DNA of 64,000 nucleotides. Origin: Rachycentron canadum. Its lineage: Eukaryota; Chordata; Actinopteri; Carangiformes; Rachycentridae. Positions 23,401 to 38,700 of this stretch are shown here, one piece after another (position 1 is the stretch's first letter; each line of letters starts with the position of its first letter). The notes beneath the pieces were generated by a model. It did not search any database. It saw only the letters and a program-made list of their open reading frames with translations, and was not told the origin of the DNA. Both the position numbers and the translations under genes were made by a program. Location: NCBI GenBank assembly GCA_038496675.1, contig CM076659.1:19460637-19524636 (forward strand), given 5' to 3'.

Positions 23401-26400
23401 GGACACGCACACAACTCTGTTCAGTTGGTAGAGGTCTGAGTTGATCTGCCATTTCACGCAAGCACATTTCTTGATCTACACTCGTTTTCATTTTCCAGAG
23501 GTAATGCACCGCAGCTTTGTTTGCCAGCAGCCAGATAAGAAGTAGAAGAAGAAAGCGCGGAAGGCAAAAGAAGAAAATATAATGTGTGACTTGTTAATGT
23601 GAATACGGGCAGGACAATGCCTCTTAGCTATTAAACTGTATGATTTAATAAAGAATCATGTAAATGCCCAATCTCCCAGCACAACCTGTCTTTAAAACAA
23701 GCATGCGCCGTTGATATACTAGCAATGCATACAGCTTGTGTGGTCATGAATTCTGGTCTGCCCACAGATGTCTGCATCCATGCAGACACGGGTAGATCAT
23801 GACTTTTATGTCATGTGGACACAGCCGTGGAAGGTATGAAATGGCCTTAAGGAGCCATGACTAACACCAATGTAATAGTATCCACGTCTGTGTGTGCTCT
23901 AGGGTCCACATGGATACGATGCTACAAGTCTACCAACTTTGCGTTATCTGTAAAAAAAAATTTTTATTCCCATTTTCATAAGAATACAAAGACGACCAAA
24001 TGGGTTGTAGTTCTTTTTGCATGGATGCTGCTGTTTAAATCTTATTTTTAATAAGTAAATGTGGAAGACAACGTCAACAATCTACTGTATATGTAGTGGA
24101 TTATAAATGAAAACTAAACGTCCACTGTGTATGTGTCCACAAGCGAGTATAACTATGGCCCGCACTTTTTCTCTTTTATAGAGGAAAAAAGAATAATACG
24201 ACATGTACAAAGAAATACAGAATGTGGATGGGTCACATTGGCAAATAACTCATTATAACTCGTTCTGGTCACTATCCTGATCTGAAAGGTTGGATTGGGC
24301 TGGTACATTTTTAGTTGGGCAGGAATTAATTTATGTCAATTAAAATTTAGTCATAACATATTAAGAAATAGTGAAAACATTTTTCTTGAAGCTAATGTTA
24401 AAGTCATCAGTTTGTCAGTTTATCAGTCTAAAAGCTAATTTACACATGGAGAAGTAAATCTGCCAATCCTCACATTTAAGAAGCTGAAACCATAAAATAT
24501 TTGGCTATTTTGCTTGATAAAGTCTTCAGAGATAGTAATTGTTAAAAACAGCTAATAGATCTGTTCAACTAATTGCAAAAATTGATGAGGAATATCCAGT
24601 TAAATGACATAATTAGCCCAACTGATACTGACTTTTTGAGAATTTTAGAAACTGACAAAGATGTACTGACATGTTTTTGACAGTTTTTTTTGTTTGTTTG
24701 TTTGTTTGTTTTGTTTTTTTGTTTTTTTTGCAGCATAACTTCATAGTCTTGACACAGATCTGTATTTGTCTGTTGTCTCTGGTGGACAAATGTAATGGAA
24801 ACACTGGTTTTAAACCTGAAACCTAGTTTCATATTGTTCTACAGCAGTTTCTTGTTGCTTATCAGCAGAATTACAGCATACACTGGTAATGATCAACATG
24901 TGCTAATATCAACCAACGTACTGGTCAAGCTGTGCATACAAACGGTGCCACCATTATTATTAATAGAACCACAACACAGGGCCTTTTTTCTGGGACATTG
25001 ATCACTGTGTCCAGAAATAAGTAAATCGTGTTGCTACACATCAGCGTAACTATGAAGTGATAAATTGAAACATGTATCACAAGATCGGGAGCAATGAAGC
25101 ACCCGATGCTTGAGCGATGAGGGAGTACTGCATTGTCAGTTACTAAGCAACAACCATGGAACAGCAATGTAGAGCAAATATCGCAGCCAGTGAAAACAGC
25201 AGGGACCAAACTTTGTCTTCACGCTGTTGTGTATAAGACAGTGGAGCTGATGACGGCCATATTATCTCAGTACATTTCCACAGTCTTAAAATGGATGTGT
25301 TATTTCCAATGTGTCTAAGTGCGTAGGTAGAGATACCACACCTTGTATTAGTTTCAAGACGGCGTGCGTTAAAACAAGTGTTAATATTGTCACATGTTGG
25401 CGCAGCATGTGTTGTTTTCTTTATGTGTTGTGTTGAAAATAAATTCCACAATGGCTGTCCCTAACTAAACTCTCAGATGTGCAGAAAACACGTGTGTGAA
25501 AGCAGCTGTTTAAGGTGTGTGTGTTTAGTGTGTGTGTGTGTGTGCGTGCGTGCACCAGTGATCCAGCAGTTTGTCTGGGTGGGCTCTTTGTTTTGATTTC
25601 TTCTCTTCTTCTCTCCGTTCCAATGCTTCCCCCCTCTCCTATGCAGCAAGGACAAGTTTGGAAGGTTTGCAAAGTTTATCACCTTCCACTGATGAAACTC
25701 CCTCCCCTCCTTCACCCTTCCTCAGCTCCTTCCTCTTCCTCCTTCCCCTCCCCTCCTCCTGATCCTGGCTACCTGTACTGATCTGTTGGTCCTCTCCTTT
25801 GTGCCTCACTCGTCTTCATGTTTGAATTTGTGATGCTGAGAGCAAGGCTGGGCTCCATTCAGTGTCAGTTTTTTTTTTGTTCCCCCCCCCCCCCCCCCAA
25901 ACCCACAATTCAGTGTAATTTGTTCAATTTATGATGCAGCATTCACATGAATGTTGCTTTTCTGTGCACTATTTGGGAAAATCTCTCTTCTTTTAGTGCA
26001 GATATATTAGTGAACAGTTTACTCGTCTGGAAAGCAAAAAATCTAAACTAGATTTGATCCAAGTCAGACAAGTGAGACATGGTTAAGTCTTATGAATATG
26101 GGAATGTAATTAGGTGTTGAATATTTAAATCCACAGTACCTTTTTTTTTTTCAGAGAGTGTGGCCACACAAGCCTGACATGGTTCTGATTATGTCATGTT
26201 AAATTTGATGATCACAAATACTTAATCAAAATCTCTATTTTCATCAGCCGTAGAAATTAATTAACGAGAACGTAGGTTAAATATAGTTTACCTGGACCAT
26301 ATTTTTTTACTGTTTATTAGGAGCCACCAATTAATCAAGATTTAATGACTACCTATTAACGTCCTTGACTTGTGAGAAGAGTCTGCCTCATTAATGAACT

Positions 26401-29400
26401 GATTTGGCAGCAGATTTACAGTTGCATCATCCCAGTAAGCACGTAGTTATTCTGGTAGAGAACAACTACAATAATGCTGACAAATGCAAAAGGATGAGTG
26501 AAGATTACCAGTGTTGGGCTGCCAGCAGGCAGTCTGCCAGCTCTTAGCAGGTTGTAGTGGCTCTCTAGTGGTTCCCTTTCTAATCACATGAGACCGTCCA
26601 TTCTTTGGATGGATTTGGAATTTTTTTTTTCTTTTCTTTTCACAGCAGTTAATCCCTCCTTGTGAAAATGAGAGAGCTCACACAGTGAGGAATGACAGAC
26701 AAAAACAAATTCATCACAGCGAGTTTGTTTCTTTGCCTGGTTTACTGGGACTTTGAAGCATCGCTGAAAAGGTGCCATGGGGTATTTTAAATATTTCATC
26801 CAGTAATTAGCAGCTGTAATTAGTTTTCAGATGTAGGTTTCCCTGGTCCAGTCCTATCTATTCCAGAGTCCCCTGCCATATGTTGGTCAATGTCGGGACC
26901 CTTTGAGAAGCTCAGCTGTTAATTGCTACCAAGAGTGGAGAAACGAGGGTGGAGGCGAGACTAAGGTCTGTTCTGGTATCCAGGCAACAGCTCCCTTACT
27001 CCTCCCTGACCACTACTGAATCTCAGCTTTTTCCCATGCCCTGTCCTTCCATTCACTGCGCCCCTCCTTCCATCCATCCTTCCATCAGCCCCCACCCCAC
27101 CCAAACCCAGCCAGCCAGCTTATTGCACTAGCCACCACCACCACTAATGGACAGTGCCATGCCATTTAAATGACAGAGACTTATTCTGTTCTTCTGAAAG
27201 TAAAGTAATAGTTGAGTAAGTCACATAGTTGAGGCTCAATCAGGTTATGAGAAGCTGTAATGGTGTGGCTAGCTCTAGAACAGTTAAGATAGGTCTCTAC
27301 TATATGCCAGTATAACAAAGACAAATTTGAAGTACTTTTGGAGGTTTTGCATGTTTTAGCCCATTGATAACTAACATTGGTAACATTACTGCCAGTCATG
27401 ATTCAAAGCTTAGTTGTCTACATATAATGTTGGTCAATATGTTGTTAATCTGGAATCATGTCACTGTCATCTGTAATGCAGCTCTCTGAACAGACAGTCA
27501 TGCTATTCCTTTTTGTTGCTTTCAAGTGCATGTAGGAATTTCTGATACCTCACATTTGAGAATCAGCTGCTGTCCAGCATCACATCCACAAACCAGAAAC
27601 GCAGCTGGTTAGGATAATGTGAATTCAGCAGTTTCTTGCATTATAAAATATGCTTATGCTTTATAATACATTTATAATACAAGAAACCAAAATGTAACTG
27701 AAACTGTGCGCCACAACAGAAAAAACACTATCACCTTTGGTTTTTGAGTTTGGGCTAAAACATGGAAAAACGCTTGAACAGTCTCTTCAGTCAGTATACC
27801 AATGTTAACCGGACAGTGTTCTTTACTCCGCAGTTCCCCGGCGTGAGTCAAAGGGTAACTACACTTTAGTGGCTGATGTAGAGACTAGTCTGTTGTGCTA
27901 GGAAAGGGCTAGTGGTGTGTTGTCATCAGACGAGCGTTGTGTTAGCAAAAGAAAAGAGAAAAAAAAAAAAAAATCAAGGCTTGTGCTTTTTGCAATTGCA
28001 TGGATTTCACAGTCACATCTTGATTCCTTGTTTCTCATTTAACATCGTTAAAATTCAGCCTGCCTCTCACACACCTAAACAGATCTGCTTTGGCCAGTAG
28101 CTCTTGAGTCAAATATAATGGCCTTGACAATGAGAACTGACGGCTGTTGAGGTTAGATATCTGGTCAGGTGTGAGAGAAGCGGCCCCAAGGAAACAAGCT
28201 GAGACTTAAAGTCCAGTCCGTGTCATTGATGGATATTGAAATCGTGTTGATGTTGTGTGTTTTTTGTTTTGTTTTTTGTTTTTTTTCCTGTGTCAGATCC
28301 CCCTCCCCCAGTGTTTTGTGTTTGAGATCCTGCAGTAGTGGGTGTGTTTCAGACCCAGCTCTACATGAGCTCAGCATGCCTGTTTCTGTGAGTGAACTGG
28401 CTGCAGCAAAATGAACTGGGTTTTGGCTAAGTAGTTAGCATCATACTTATTGTTAAGTTGATTTTGCTTGTGGAGTAGGCTATCCCCCTTTTTCTCCTGT
28501 TAGGATCATTTTCCTAGCGAATTAAACCTATTTTACACTTGCGCCATTTTGCATCCCATAACAGATGCAAAGTGGGAGCAGGTGGTGATCAGTGTTTCTC
28601 GAACCAGCAACTTCCTCAACAGTGGCTCTGATTTGATTCTGTTGTAGCTAATCCGTAAATTGAAAGACTGATGAAGTCCTCTACGGCAGAAAAGCACTGT
28701 TGCACTGATCTGAGGTTTGAAGGTTTCCAGATCTATTGCACTGACCACACCCATTGTCAGCAGTGTGGTGTACTGCACTTGATAACACAACACAAAGAGC
28801 GAGGACTACTGTGCAAAGTTTTGCGATTCTTGTGATTAATGTCAACAAAAGCAGACTTTTCCGCCTGTTTCATCACGTTGTTATACCCAGGTAGTCAGTT
28901 TCCTACTGTGCTTGTGTGAACTAGCATGTGTTGCCGTCTGTGGTTTCATTTTGCACTGGCTGATGCTGGAAATATTTCTGCGCCATGCAAACTGAAATCC
29001 AGGTTTCTGGTTGTGGTGCTGTTTTCAAGCCTGGTTCATCAGCTGTGATATGTAATTGCTAATAGAAAACATTTATAGAATAGATTTGTGTCCTAGAGAG
29101 CATTTCCCTTTTTTTTTCTTTTTTTTTCTTTTTTTTTTTTTTTGGTAACTTGTGTTACATTTTATGGCTTTTCTAAATGTGTGCTTCCACTTTCTAAACT
29201 CGAACCTGAACCATGAGGAAGTGAATCCTCAGAACGGTCGAAGGCACTGACTTCTAGGATTGTTCCTCTGTTCTGGGCCAACAAACTTTATACATTCACT
29301 CTGTTTATGGCACATGCATGGACCACATCTTCCTTGCCATTCACTATTACACTACCCATAATGCATGACCGCTGTTGCTTCCTGCCAGAGTCAGGGCAGT

Positions 29401-29630
29401 CAGGCAAACACTGCAGCACCTATAGAGGAACAGATGAGAATATTAATGAGTAGTGAAATAATGAAAATGTGGCTGCTCATGTAGGCGCAGACGACAGGAC
29501 GCATTCAGATGAAGAGCTCACTCATCTCTTTGCTCACGCTGCCATTTCTCTGGAGTCATATATCAGTTGACCTCTGTGAGCCCCCTTTGTTTAAGTCCCC
29601 CCTCTTTCCCATTTTCTTCCTCTGTGTATT

Positions 29631-29711
<81 letters not shown>

Positions 29712-32700
29712 TCTGTTTCATTCAGTCCCTTCTTCACTCTGCCCATCCATCACTCTGGCACTAACCGGTGATGGCACAGAGATGCAGTTTGAAACTGAAA
29801 CCCTCTCATTACCTGGAGCTCTCTCAGTGGTTCTCAGCATTTCTGGGTTGTGGATAACTGTTGGCACAACCGTTGTTAGGGCTGCAACTAACTATTATTT
29901 TTGTTATCAATTAAACTGACTTATTCTGTTGATTAATTGTAACCATGGGAACCCACAGTATGACCAGCTCAAAACACAGAAAGAGTCAGCTTACTAAAAT
30001 ATAGGACAAGTACACAATTGAGTGTACTTGATTGATTGGTATTTCAAGTAAATGGTCAACTATCAAAATGGTGAATACCTTTTTGTCTATGCATTAATCA
30101 ATTAATTGACAAATAGTTGCAGCTCTAGTTGATATGTATTTAAAAGTTGAAATGACCTTCAGGGTCGAAATGCATCATCCTGTCTATAGGTAGGGTGTTG
30201 TTATAGGTGTTATTTAATAAAGCCATTCTCTTCTGTTCTAGTCTAGTCTATTTGATGTTGACTCATATGGGCTCGGCTCTCTAACATCTCTCCGCAGCTC
30301 AGCTGCTGAGAACCACTGATCAGTTCAGGCTCTTGCTGACTCTTTTACAACAGTTGAACCTGGTTTATCCAAACATGAAAACTACAGACTTCCAAACTAA
30401 AACCAGCAAAGTGGAAACCTCCCCCGTCGATGGTGCACAACTTCTTAAATGTCCCCATTGACGTGTGCATCTAAAAGTCAAATTAGACTGCACAGGTCAC
30501 TCCATCCAGCTCTGTGTGTGTTTTGTTTTCATGTCTTGAAAATGCCTCTGGTCTGGAAACTTCACTACATGTCGGTGGTGTCAGTATTTCATTCACCCCT
30601 CAAGCCCCCACCCCTCCCTCATGTCCTGGGCCGGGATAAACCAGTTTTCACTGTAAAGCACTAAATGTTTCCCTGGCGATGACCACACATCTAACATGCC
30701 TGACCATGATAAAAGTGTTATAGGATCAGTCAGAAATACTTACACAAAGGCTAAAGAGCCTAGGTGTGTGCTTGGACATATTTTTTGTTTTGACTCTCCT
30801 CACCTCGTCTTCTCTTCTTCCTTTCCAGGCATGTGGCGACCCCAAGGCTAAGCCCTCCTATCTGGTTGATAAGAACCTGGAGTCGGCGGTTAAATTTATC
30901 GTCAGGAAGTTTCCTGCAGTTGAGACACGCAATAATAACGTAAGTATGCCTGTATGTGTGTCTGCGACATGTTTGGTGTTTGTACAGTTTAGAGAAAAAG
31001 AGAGTGAGTGTGGCTGACGTTAATTGGCGATGTTTTAAAATTAGACTGCATCTGTACATGATGGAAAAACCTTTTGTACTATATACATGATGCCGTTTTA
31101 ACATTCACAATAGCTATTGAATAGTTATTGAAGATCAGAAAAACTTCTGTGGATGATGAGCTGCTGTTTTTATGTGTCAGGATGTTTGTGGTTATAAATA
31201 ATCGTGTTATAGTGAAATGGCCAACTACTATTCATAATATTCAGCCATAGTCAGTCGTACTTCAGTTTAGGGCTGAAAAGTGATTATTTTCATTAGAGAT
31301 GAATCATTTTCATGATTAATCATTATTCTTCACTAAGATGTCCATTACTGTGTCCTGCACCACAAAGAGATTCAGTTTGTTGTAACCTCCTCACAGTTGA
31401 AAAGCTGTTTCATTCTTTTGACTGGATGATTAATTAATCACATCATCATTCCAGCTCTAATTCAGTTAAACATGTTCTGTGGGTGCATGTTTCATTTGAC
31501 AGTATAAAATGTAAAAATAACAACAGCTACTAATCAATCACAATATTCAGCATTATTAAATGAAGTGATCAGTAATGTTACATGTCACACCCACCACAGG
31601 GTTAACAGCCCAGACTGATGCCTTAACATTTAAATTATACCTAATAATTGAGATAGAGAGTTTATATAGAAGAAGCATCTTCTCATCTGTGAAGCTCTGA
31701 TCCTCAGCTGTTGGTTTGGATTATGATTGGAGTGGATTATTATTCTATAAATAAATGTTAACTGATTAAATCAGCACATAACATAACAATTTGTGTTCTC
31801 CACTGTCAGATTGTCTTTTTGAAGCGTTTCTGTTTATTTCTGTACACAGAGAGAGACGTGCACCACTGTCTGGTGACTCTGGACAGACAGTCATCTTCAT
31901 AGAAGTGAATGCTTTTAACAAGACTGTAATTTGTAATTTCAAGCGTGTGTGTTAGAGTGTGTGTCCAGGTTTGTCAAGCCAGCCAAATTTCAGTCATTGC
32001 TCATCAAATGTTTCTTTCAGCTTTACTTGTTAGCTTAGCTCAAAGCTTCTGTGTTTATGTGAAAGTGTCATTTAGCAAACAGCTCTGTTTGTGTGTGTGT
32101 GTGTGAGTGGATGAGTGTGTAAGTGTGTGTGTTTGTGTCTAGCTAACTGCTTTATTCAGTGTAACTGTGCAGAAATTGTCTCTTACGTTGTTTTCTGCTT
32201 TGTTTCTGTGTTTTTTTGTGTTCTGCATGCTAAACTTGGCTTATTCCGGACTTGTGCTTTTTGGTAAGTTTTTGTATCTAAGTTCCTGTAACTTTTGTAT
32301 TTAAGTTCATGTACCTAAGTTTTGCAATAATGTCTTTTTTTTTTTCTTTCTTTGTACCTGCTTTTGAAACTGCTTTGGAGCGTGCTTTGCTTTGCTCTGC
32401 CTCCTCTTCTCTCCTCTCTGCTGGCAGCGTTTTTACTTTCTTCCCTCATCCTCTGTGTGACTGTGTGGCTGGTTAACTACAGGGTTTGCCGGCCGACCTG
32501 GCTGGCTGACTGCTGGTTGGTTCGTTGGTGTGATGACCAACCGGCTGGCTGTTTGAATAACTAGCTGACTGCCTGCACTAAGGAGTGTTTCAAAGAGTGG
32601 ATTAACTGATCTGCTGTCTGTTAATTGACTGTATTCCTGACCACTGTCTGGACACGTCTGCTCCTGTCAGTGAGCCGTGATAAAAACCACCACATTGGAA

Positions 32701-35700
32701 TTGCCCTGTAAAGCAGAATGGGTAGAAAACCACCTGGTAACAGAGGCTTCAACTCCTTGGTGCAGCAGCAGTGTCACACACTTCTTCTACACTTGTCATT
32801 TCTTACACTTTTTTCCACTTTAGCAGGTAGACTAGCTCTGGTTCAGGCTGCAGTTCTGCTTTGGAGCTGGGTTCGATTTACATGCAGTATGCCTCAGTCA
32901 TGTAAACAGAAACCGCTTTTTACCAGCTACAGTAGAGCTTTCACTTTGCTTTGTGGACTTATGTACATATTGTAGTTTGTTAAAAGGCTGTTGTGAGTCT
33001 TTTAAAGATGAAATTATTTTCATGTTTTCTAAGAAAACGCAGAATCACAGCTGAACCTTTCCAGAAATCAACAAGTACAGGAAGAGGTTTTGCCTTTTGG
33101 CTCTTTAACTGAATTTCTCATCTCATTTCTGTCTTTATATTCTAACCTTGAAAACATATTCAGGACACTGGTGGGTGGATTGTTTGCTTTGCTTTGATAG
33201 TCTCATTTTACTTTGGTCAAACATTCTTATTATTGTGCAAATTCTTTACAACTGTGACATTAAACCCCACACACAAAAAAATGAATAAGGAAATGAAAGA
33301 TAATCTGAATTTAAAAAACGAGTGAAGACTGTACCTGCATTATACCACATGAGTCAAATTCATGAGTTAGTGAGAAATTATTCAAATGACGAAAATGTTT
33401 CACCAAAGTAAAGTGGCTGCATTCTTGGGATTTTAAAATGGGATCCGTATGTTTCCCAGTTTGTGTTAATGAAAGACAAGCCGGTGTTTTGCCAGCTGCA
33501 GCATGAAAGGCTCATTTAATAACAGTCTGTAATTTGTCAGTTTGGTCTTAATTTAAATTCAAAATTAAGAGAATTTGAATTCTTTTAAGTCATTCATTTC
33601 AACAAGATGTGATGTACTCTATTGATCTCTGAAAACGTAATGTTTAAAAAAACAACCTCTGGGTTGAACACAGGCAGAAATTATGAAAAGAACCAGTGTG
33701 TGTTTAGTTTAGAGCTGCTCTGAGACTCGAACACTGATCCCAGCATCTGTTGTATCAGCTTATGGGGCGGAAAAGATCTTTTAAGTTAGTGAAGCAGCCA
33801 TCATAAGTAATTAAATGCTCATTTAGTCATTTTGACATACATATGAAGTGTCTGCTACACAATATGAACCAACACTAAGGGGACACAATGAGAAACCTCA
33901 TATTTAGGACCAAAAATTACCTACAACAATAAGAGAAACGCAGTAAATGGAGATTGTGTATGTGGCGTATTTATTTATTCTTTAATAACTGTGTGTAATC
34001 TGACGTGTGGTCCTACAGCAACAGCTGGCTCAGCTGCAGAAGGAGAAGTCAGAGATTCTGAAGAACCTGGCTCTCTACTATTTCACCTTTGTAGATGTCA
34101 TGGAGTTCAAGGTAGGAAGACACACACACACACACACACATACACATACACACACACACGCATGTATTGTCAACACAGTGAAGGAAATCATGCAGTTGAA
34201 TCTAATCAAGGCTTTTGACTTGGACTTCTTCACCAACAGGACCATGTGTGTGAGCTGCTGAACACCATCGACGCCTGCCAGGTCTTCTTTGATATTGTAA
34301 GCGAGACCCAAACAAAACATTAACGATTACACACAGTGTCCATATTATCAGGTACATCTGTAGAATTTAATGCAAACCAATACACCAGTTCAGCAATAGT
34401 CTTCATCTTCACTGAAACAATAACACTGTCAATCAAATGTGTTTATTATTAAAGCTGCAGTTTGCAGGACACTTACAAACATCAGCAGGGGCAGAATATT
34501 AGATACATACAACACTAACCATTATAATGTAAAATCTGTGAAGTGGCCAGGAGTGTGCATCTGTTGCAGGTTTTTGTTTTGATAACTGTGTTGCTCCCCT
34601 TTAAGAATACATCACCTGGTGATAAGGTTTATCAAGATCAAGAAAAAAAAAATTGTTTCGTTGAGAATTGCAAAAAAAAAAAAAAAAAAATCCAAAAGAG
34701 AACAAAACAACAAACTCAAAATATCTATGCAAATGAAGCCATGGTATGGTATAGATCGTTTTTGTAACCATTACAATCTTTAACACTTATTTGTGGCTCT
34801 AATATTTCCATTACCTGAAATTTGGTTTGTGATATTGTAATATTAACAACAATGTAAAGGTGCAATACAAAAAGAAACACAAAAAAATTTCATCTTTTTT
34901 CACATCTCCTGCCAGACGGTGAACTTTGACCTGACCAGGAACTACCTGGACCTGGTGGTGACCTACACCACTCTGATGATAATACTGTCTCGCATTGAGG
35001 AGAGGAAAGCTATCATTGGACTGTACAACTATGCCCACGAGATGACACATGGAGCCAGGTGACAGAAACGCACACACTCACATAGGGACACAGCAAGAGG
35101 TTAAAGCTGCTGTATAAACACACAAACAAAATCACATACAGACTCTATACTGCATTGTATGTTGTAGTGACCGTGAGTACCCAAGGTTGGGCCAGATGAT
35201 TGTAGACTATGAAAACCCTTTGAAGAAGATGATGGAGGAATTTGTTCCACATGGAAAGGTAGGAGAACTGCACTCGTGTTCATTTAACAGTTACAGTTTT
35301 GTGCAAACGACATAAGAACTGTTTTTGGCCTTTTTCAGTGTCTTTACGTATCATGTCTTCTCTTAATACACACAGTCTCATTAATAGCACAAAGTAAACT
35401 CATGAAGTAGCTCTGTATGTTTACAGTTTGATCTCTGAAATATCAACTAAGCACAAAGTAAGAGTAAACCTTCGGTCCACTGAAACAATAACACTGCAGT
35501 TGGAGTTGAATCATATTAAATGACAGGGGCGGATACTGTGGAGCTTTTCAACACAGTACAGTGATGCAAGCTAAATTCTACTTTCAAGTGTATTACTGTT
35601 GGACTTCTTTCATCTCTTTCCCCCTGCCTCCCGTCTCCTGCAGTCCCTGTCAGATGCGTTGATCAGTCTTCAGATGGTTTACCCCAGGAGGAATCTGTCT

Positions 35701-38700
35701 GCTGACCAATGGAGGAACGCCCAGCTGCTCTCTCTCATCTCTGCCCCCTCCACCATGCTCAACCCCGCTCAGTCAGACACTGTCAGTATAACCACTGCAT
35801 TGAAATCATACATGAATTATTTAGTCAGATTTCCCCATCCATAATCTAAGAAGGCGTTTTAAATGTTTGACATTTTTAATTTCCACATTCAGTCTTCAGC
35901 AGAGCGCCGTGATATTTTAGCTTTACCAAGACATTTTAATCCATTCACCTGTACCTGCATAGTGTGTGCAAATAATTCAGCTGGAAAAGCCTAAAGGCAG
36001 CAGTAACATCATGTTTCTCACTCACCTCTTGCATCCCTGGCTTCAGATGCCGTGCGAATATCTGTCACTGGACACGATGGAGAAGTGGATCGTCTGTGAG
36101 TACTGTAGAAACTTTCTGTCCTTCATCTGAAATGATTTCTTCTTGATGAAATGGCTTCTGCCTGCATTTTCTCACACATCCCTCTGCGTTGTCCCTCTCC
36201 CCAGTTGGTTTCATCCTGTGTCACGCGGTGCTGAACAGCGACGCCGCGGCGTTGTCTCTGTGGAAGTTGGCTCTGCAAAGCTCCACCTGTCTCTGTCTGT
36301 TCAGGGACGAAGTTTTCCACATCCACAAGGCAGCAGAGGATCTGTTTGTCAACATCAGAGGGTAGGAGACATGTGACTGCACTGATCTAATGACAATCAG
36401 GCAGCGACTCCACTCCACAAAAAGAAGTCAGATGTATCAGATGTATTGAAGTCTATGGGAAAATGACCACACCCACTTGATTTGTTAGCTTAGTAAGAGT
36501 GTATGGTCTCAGTCTCTAGTTTCAAGTCTCCTTTGATACAACAGGTCCATTTAGGGGAGAATAAACCATAAACCATGATATGCATGAGGGCGTGACTACC
36601 AGGTGATTGACAGACAAGACGGTAACGTCCAAATTACAAACTCAAGACTTCAAAACAGCAGCTCACAAAACAATGGGTGACGTCACAGTGGGTTTCCGCT
36701 TGGTGTGGACCAAATGTGTGTTTGGTTATCTGAAAACTTTAAAGGTTTATTTAGTTGAATACCTCAGTTGAATGTTGAGTGTTGATCAGACAAAATGAGG
36801 AATATGTAGATGTTGCTTTGAGCTTGTGAGCTTTGTATTTTTTTTTTCACACAGAATTTCTTCTTGTGTTTTCCAGGTACAACAAACGCATCAATGACAT
36901 CCGAGAGTGCAAAGAGCAGGCCCTGTCTCATGCGTACGTGCATAATCTTGTTACTAATTCCTCATCATATTCCAACAGCAACTTGTATCCTCTTCTTAAT
37001 ATTTGTTCCCTACACACCTTATTTCATGCTTTATTTCGAGAGCACGCATTTCTTGTTAACTGAATTTATTTGTTTCTTATTCCTGCTTCCCTTTTTTAAT
37101 CACTATTTTAAATAGTGAAAATAAATTAAAAATTTTAAGTAAATTTTATCTTGCATCTCTTGTGTCAGGGACTTTCACAAAGACAGTTCAACCTTCTTCC
37201 TCCCTTTATCCCTCATTCAGTCTTTATGCTCTGCTATCCTCCCCTCTTTGTCTCCCCCTGTCTCATCTCTGTTTTTATCCTCTTTATTCATTCCATCTTC
37301 CCCTTTCATCTTCTCTCTCATCCTTCTGCCGTCACTGTTTTGTCCTCTTGACTCTTGATTGTCCTGAAAGTGTCAAAATACCATTTAATCTTTCAGCCTG
37401 TGTGTTTTGATGCTCAGCTCTGACTCCCTCCATCTGTCTGACTCTCTGCAGGGGCTCCATGCACAGAGAAAGACGCAAGTTCCTCAGATCAGCTCTGAAG
37501 GAGTTGGCTACTGTTTTAGCCGATCAGCCTGGACTTCTCGGTCCTAAGGTAATAGAAAATACCATCGTAGACAGTAAAGTACCACCATAACTTAAAGTAG
37601 TGGGTTTATTCACTTAAATATCACAATACATAAATGTTATATGCTTAGATCAGGGGACACATGTGCCCCAGCTCTAAAGAAGGAGGCTGTTATGGTTGTT
37701 GATTATTCTGACCAAATGGATCAAACAACAATACAATAAGCATAAACAGATTAAGACATTAGCACGTGCTACAGAAGTGTATCCACTTCAATTCCACCTT
37801 AAAACATTTCAAATGCCAATGGCCTTGTGGTTTATTGGAAAGTAATATAACATATAATGCAATATTAAATTACAGTTTTAATTTAAAACACTGCAAGACC
37901 ACTTAAACGATTTCACATCTCATTATAATGGACAGATTTTACTACCTTAAAAAGCCCTGTAAACCCTTGTGGCCGGATGGAGACTTCCATAAATCTATAA
38001 CAGAATATCACTGCAAAGCCAAACTGACTCTGTAAACATTTTGCATTTGTAGCTCAGAGACTGTGATGATGCAATAGATGCCATCTGCTCTTGGTTATTT
38101 ATCTAAGAATTATTTATCTTTCCTTTTCCTCTCTCTACATTTTAAATCTGTCTCTTCCTCTTCTTCCTTCCATATTTCTCTATTTCTCTTTCTCTGTGTA
38201 CCAATAGGCATTATTTGTGTTCATGGCATTGTCCTTTGCCCGGGACGAGATCATCTGGCTGCTACGACACGCAGACAACATCCAGAAGAAAAGCACAGAT
38301 GACTTCATAGACAAGTACGCACACATAGACACCTGCATGAACATACGCATATACAATGCCAGTGCACATCCACGCCTACATTGAAGCAATCAATGCATCC
38401 TTTGCGTGTTTTCGACTTGGCTGCTTGTGTTGCTCCAGTCTCAGGTTTGTTTGTGTGCGTTTTGCAGACACATAGCAGAGTTGATCTTCTACATGGAGGA
38501 GCTCAGAGCTCATGTCAGGAAGTACGGCCCAGTGATGCAGCGATACTACGTCCAGTACCTGTCTGGTTTTGATGCTGTGGTGCTGAATGAACTGGTGCAG
38601 GTATGAACACATGCATAAGTCCACTTTTCCGGTGTTTTATTGGAAGCGTTAATATCCATATCAAAGTATATTTGTTGTTTTAAGAACCAAAAACCATCCC

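Larger units (their letters stand above)
17598..30828 (+). other. NCKAP1 intron 1 (13.2 kb) with repeats and candidate enhancers
   Basis: This is by far the longest intron of the gene. It begins in CpG-rich sequence, then carries two hAT-like MITEs, poly-T tracts, a dead Tc1/mariner element, TC and homopolymer runs, and at least four repeat-free stretches with enhancer-like motif content. I found no exon of another gene on either strand. Long first introns with clustered regulatory elements are common in broadly expressed developmental genes. Confidence 0.7.

Noticed and set aside
29509..29919. A 136-residue Ser/Leu-rich open frame, seemingly with a signal peptide
   Set aside because: Most of it is the TC microsatellite, and the end runs into a MITE. 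It has no supporting splice or gene context.
30665..30715. Possible C/D-box snoRNA in NCKAP1 intron 1 (GATGA and CTGA words)
   Set aside because: The boxes are too close together, the C box is imperfect, and no terminal stem is visible.
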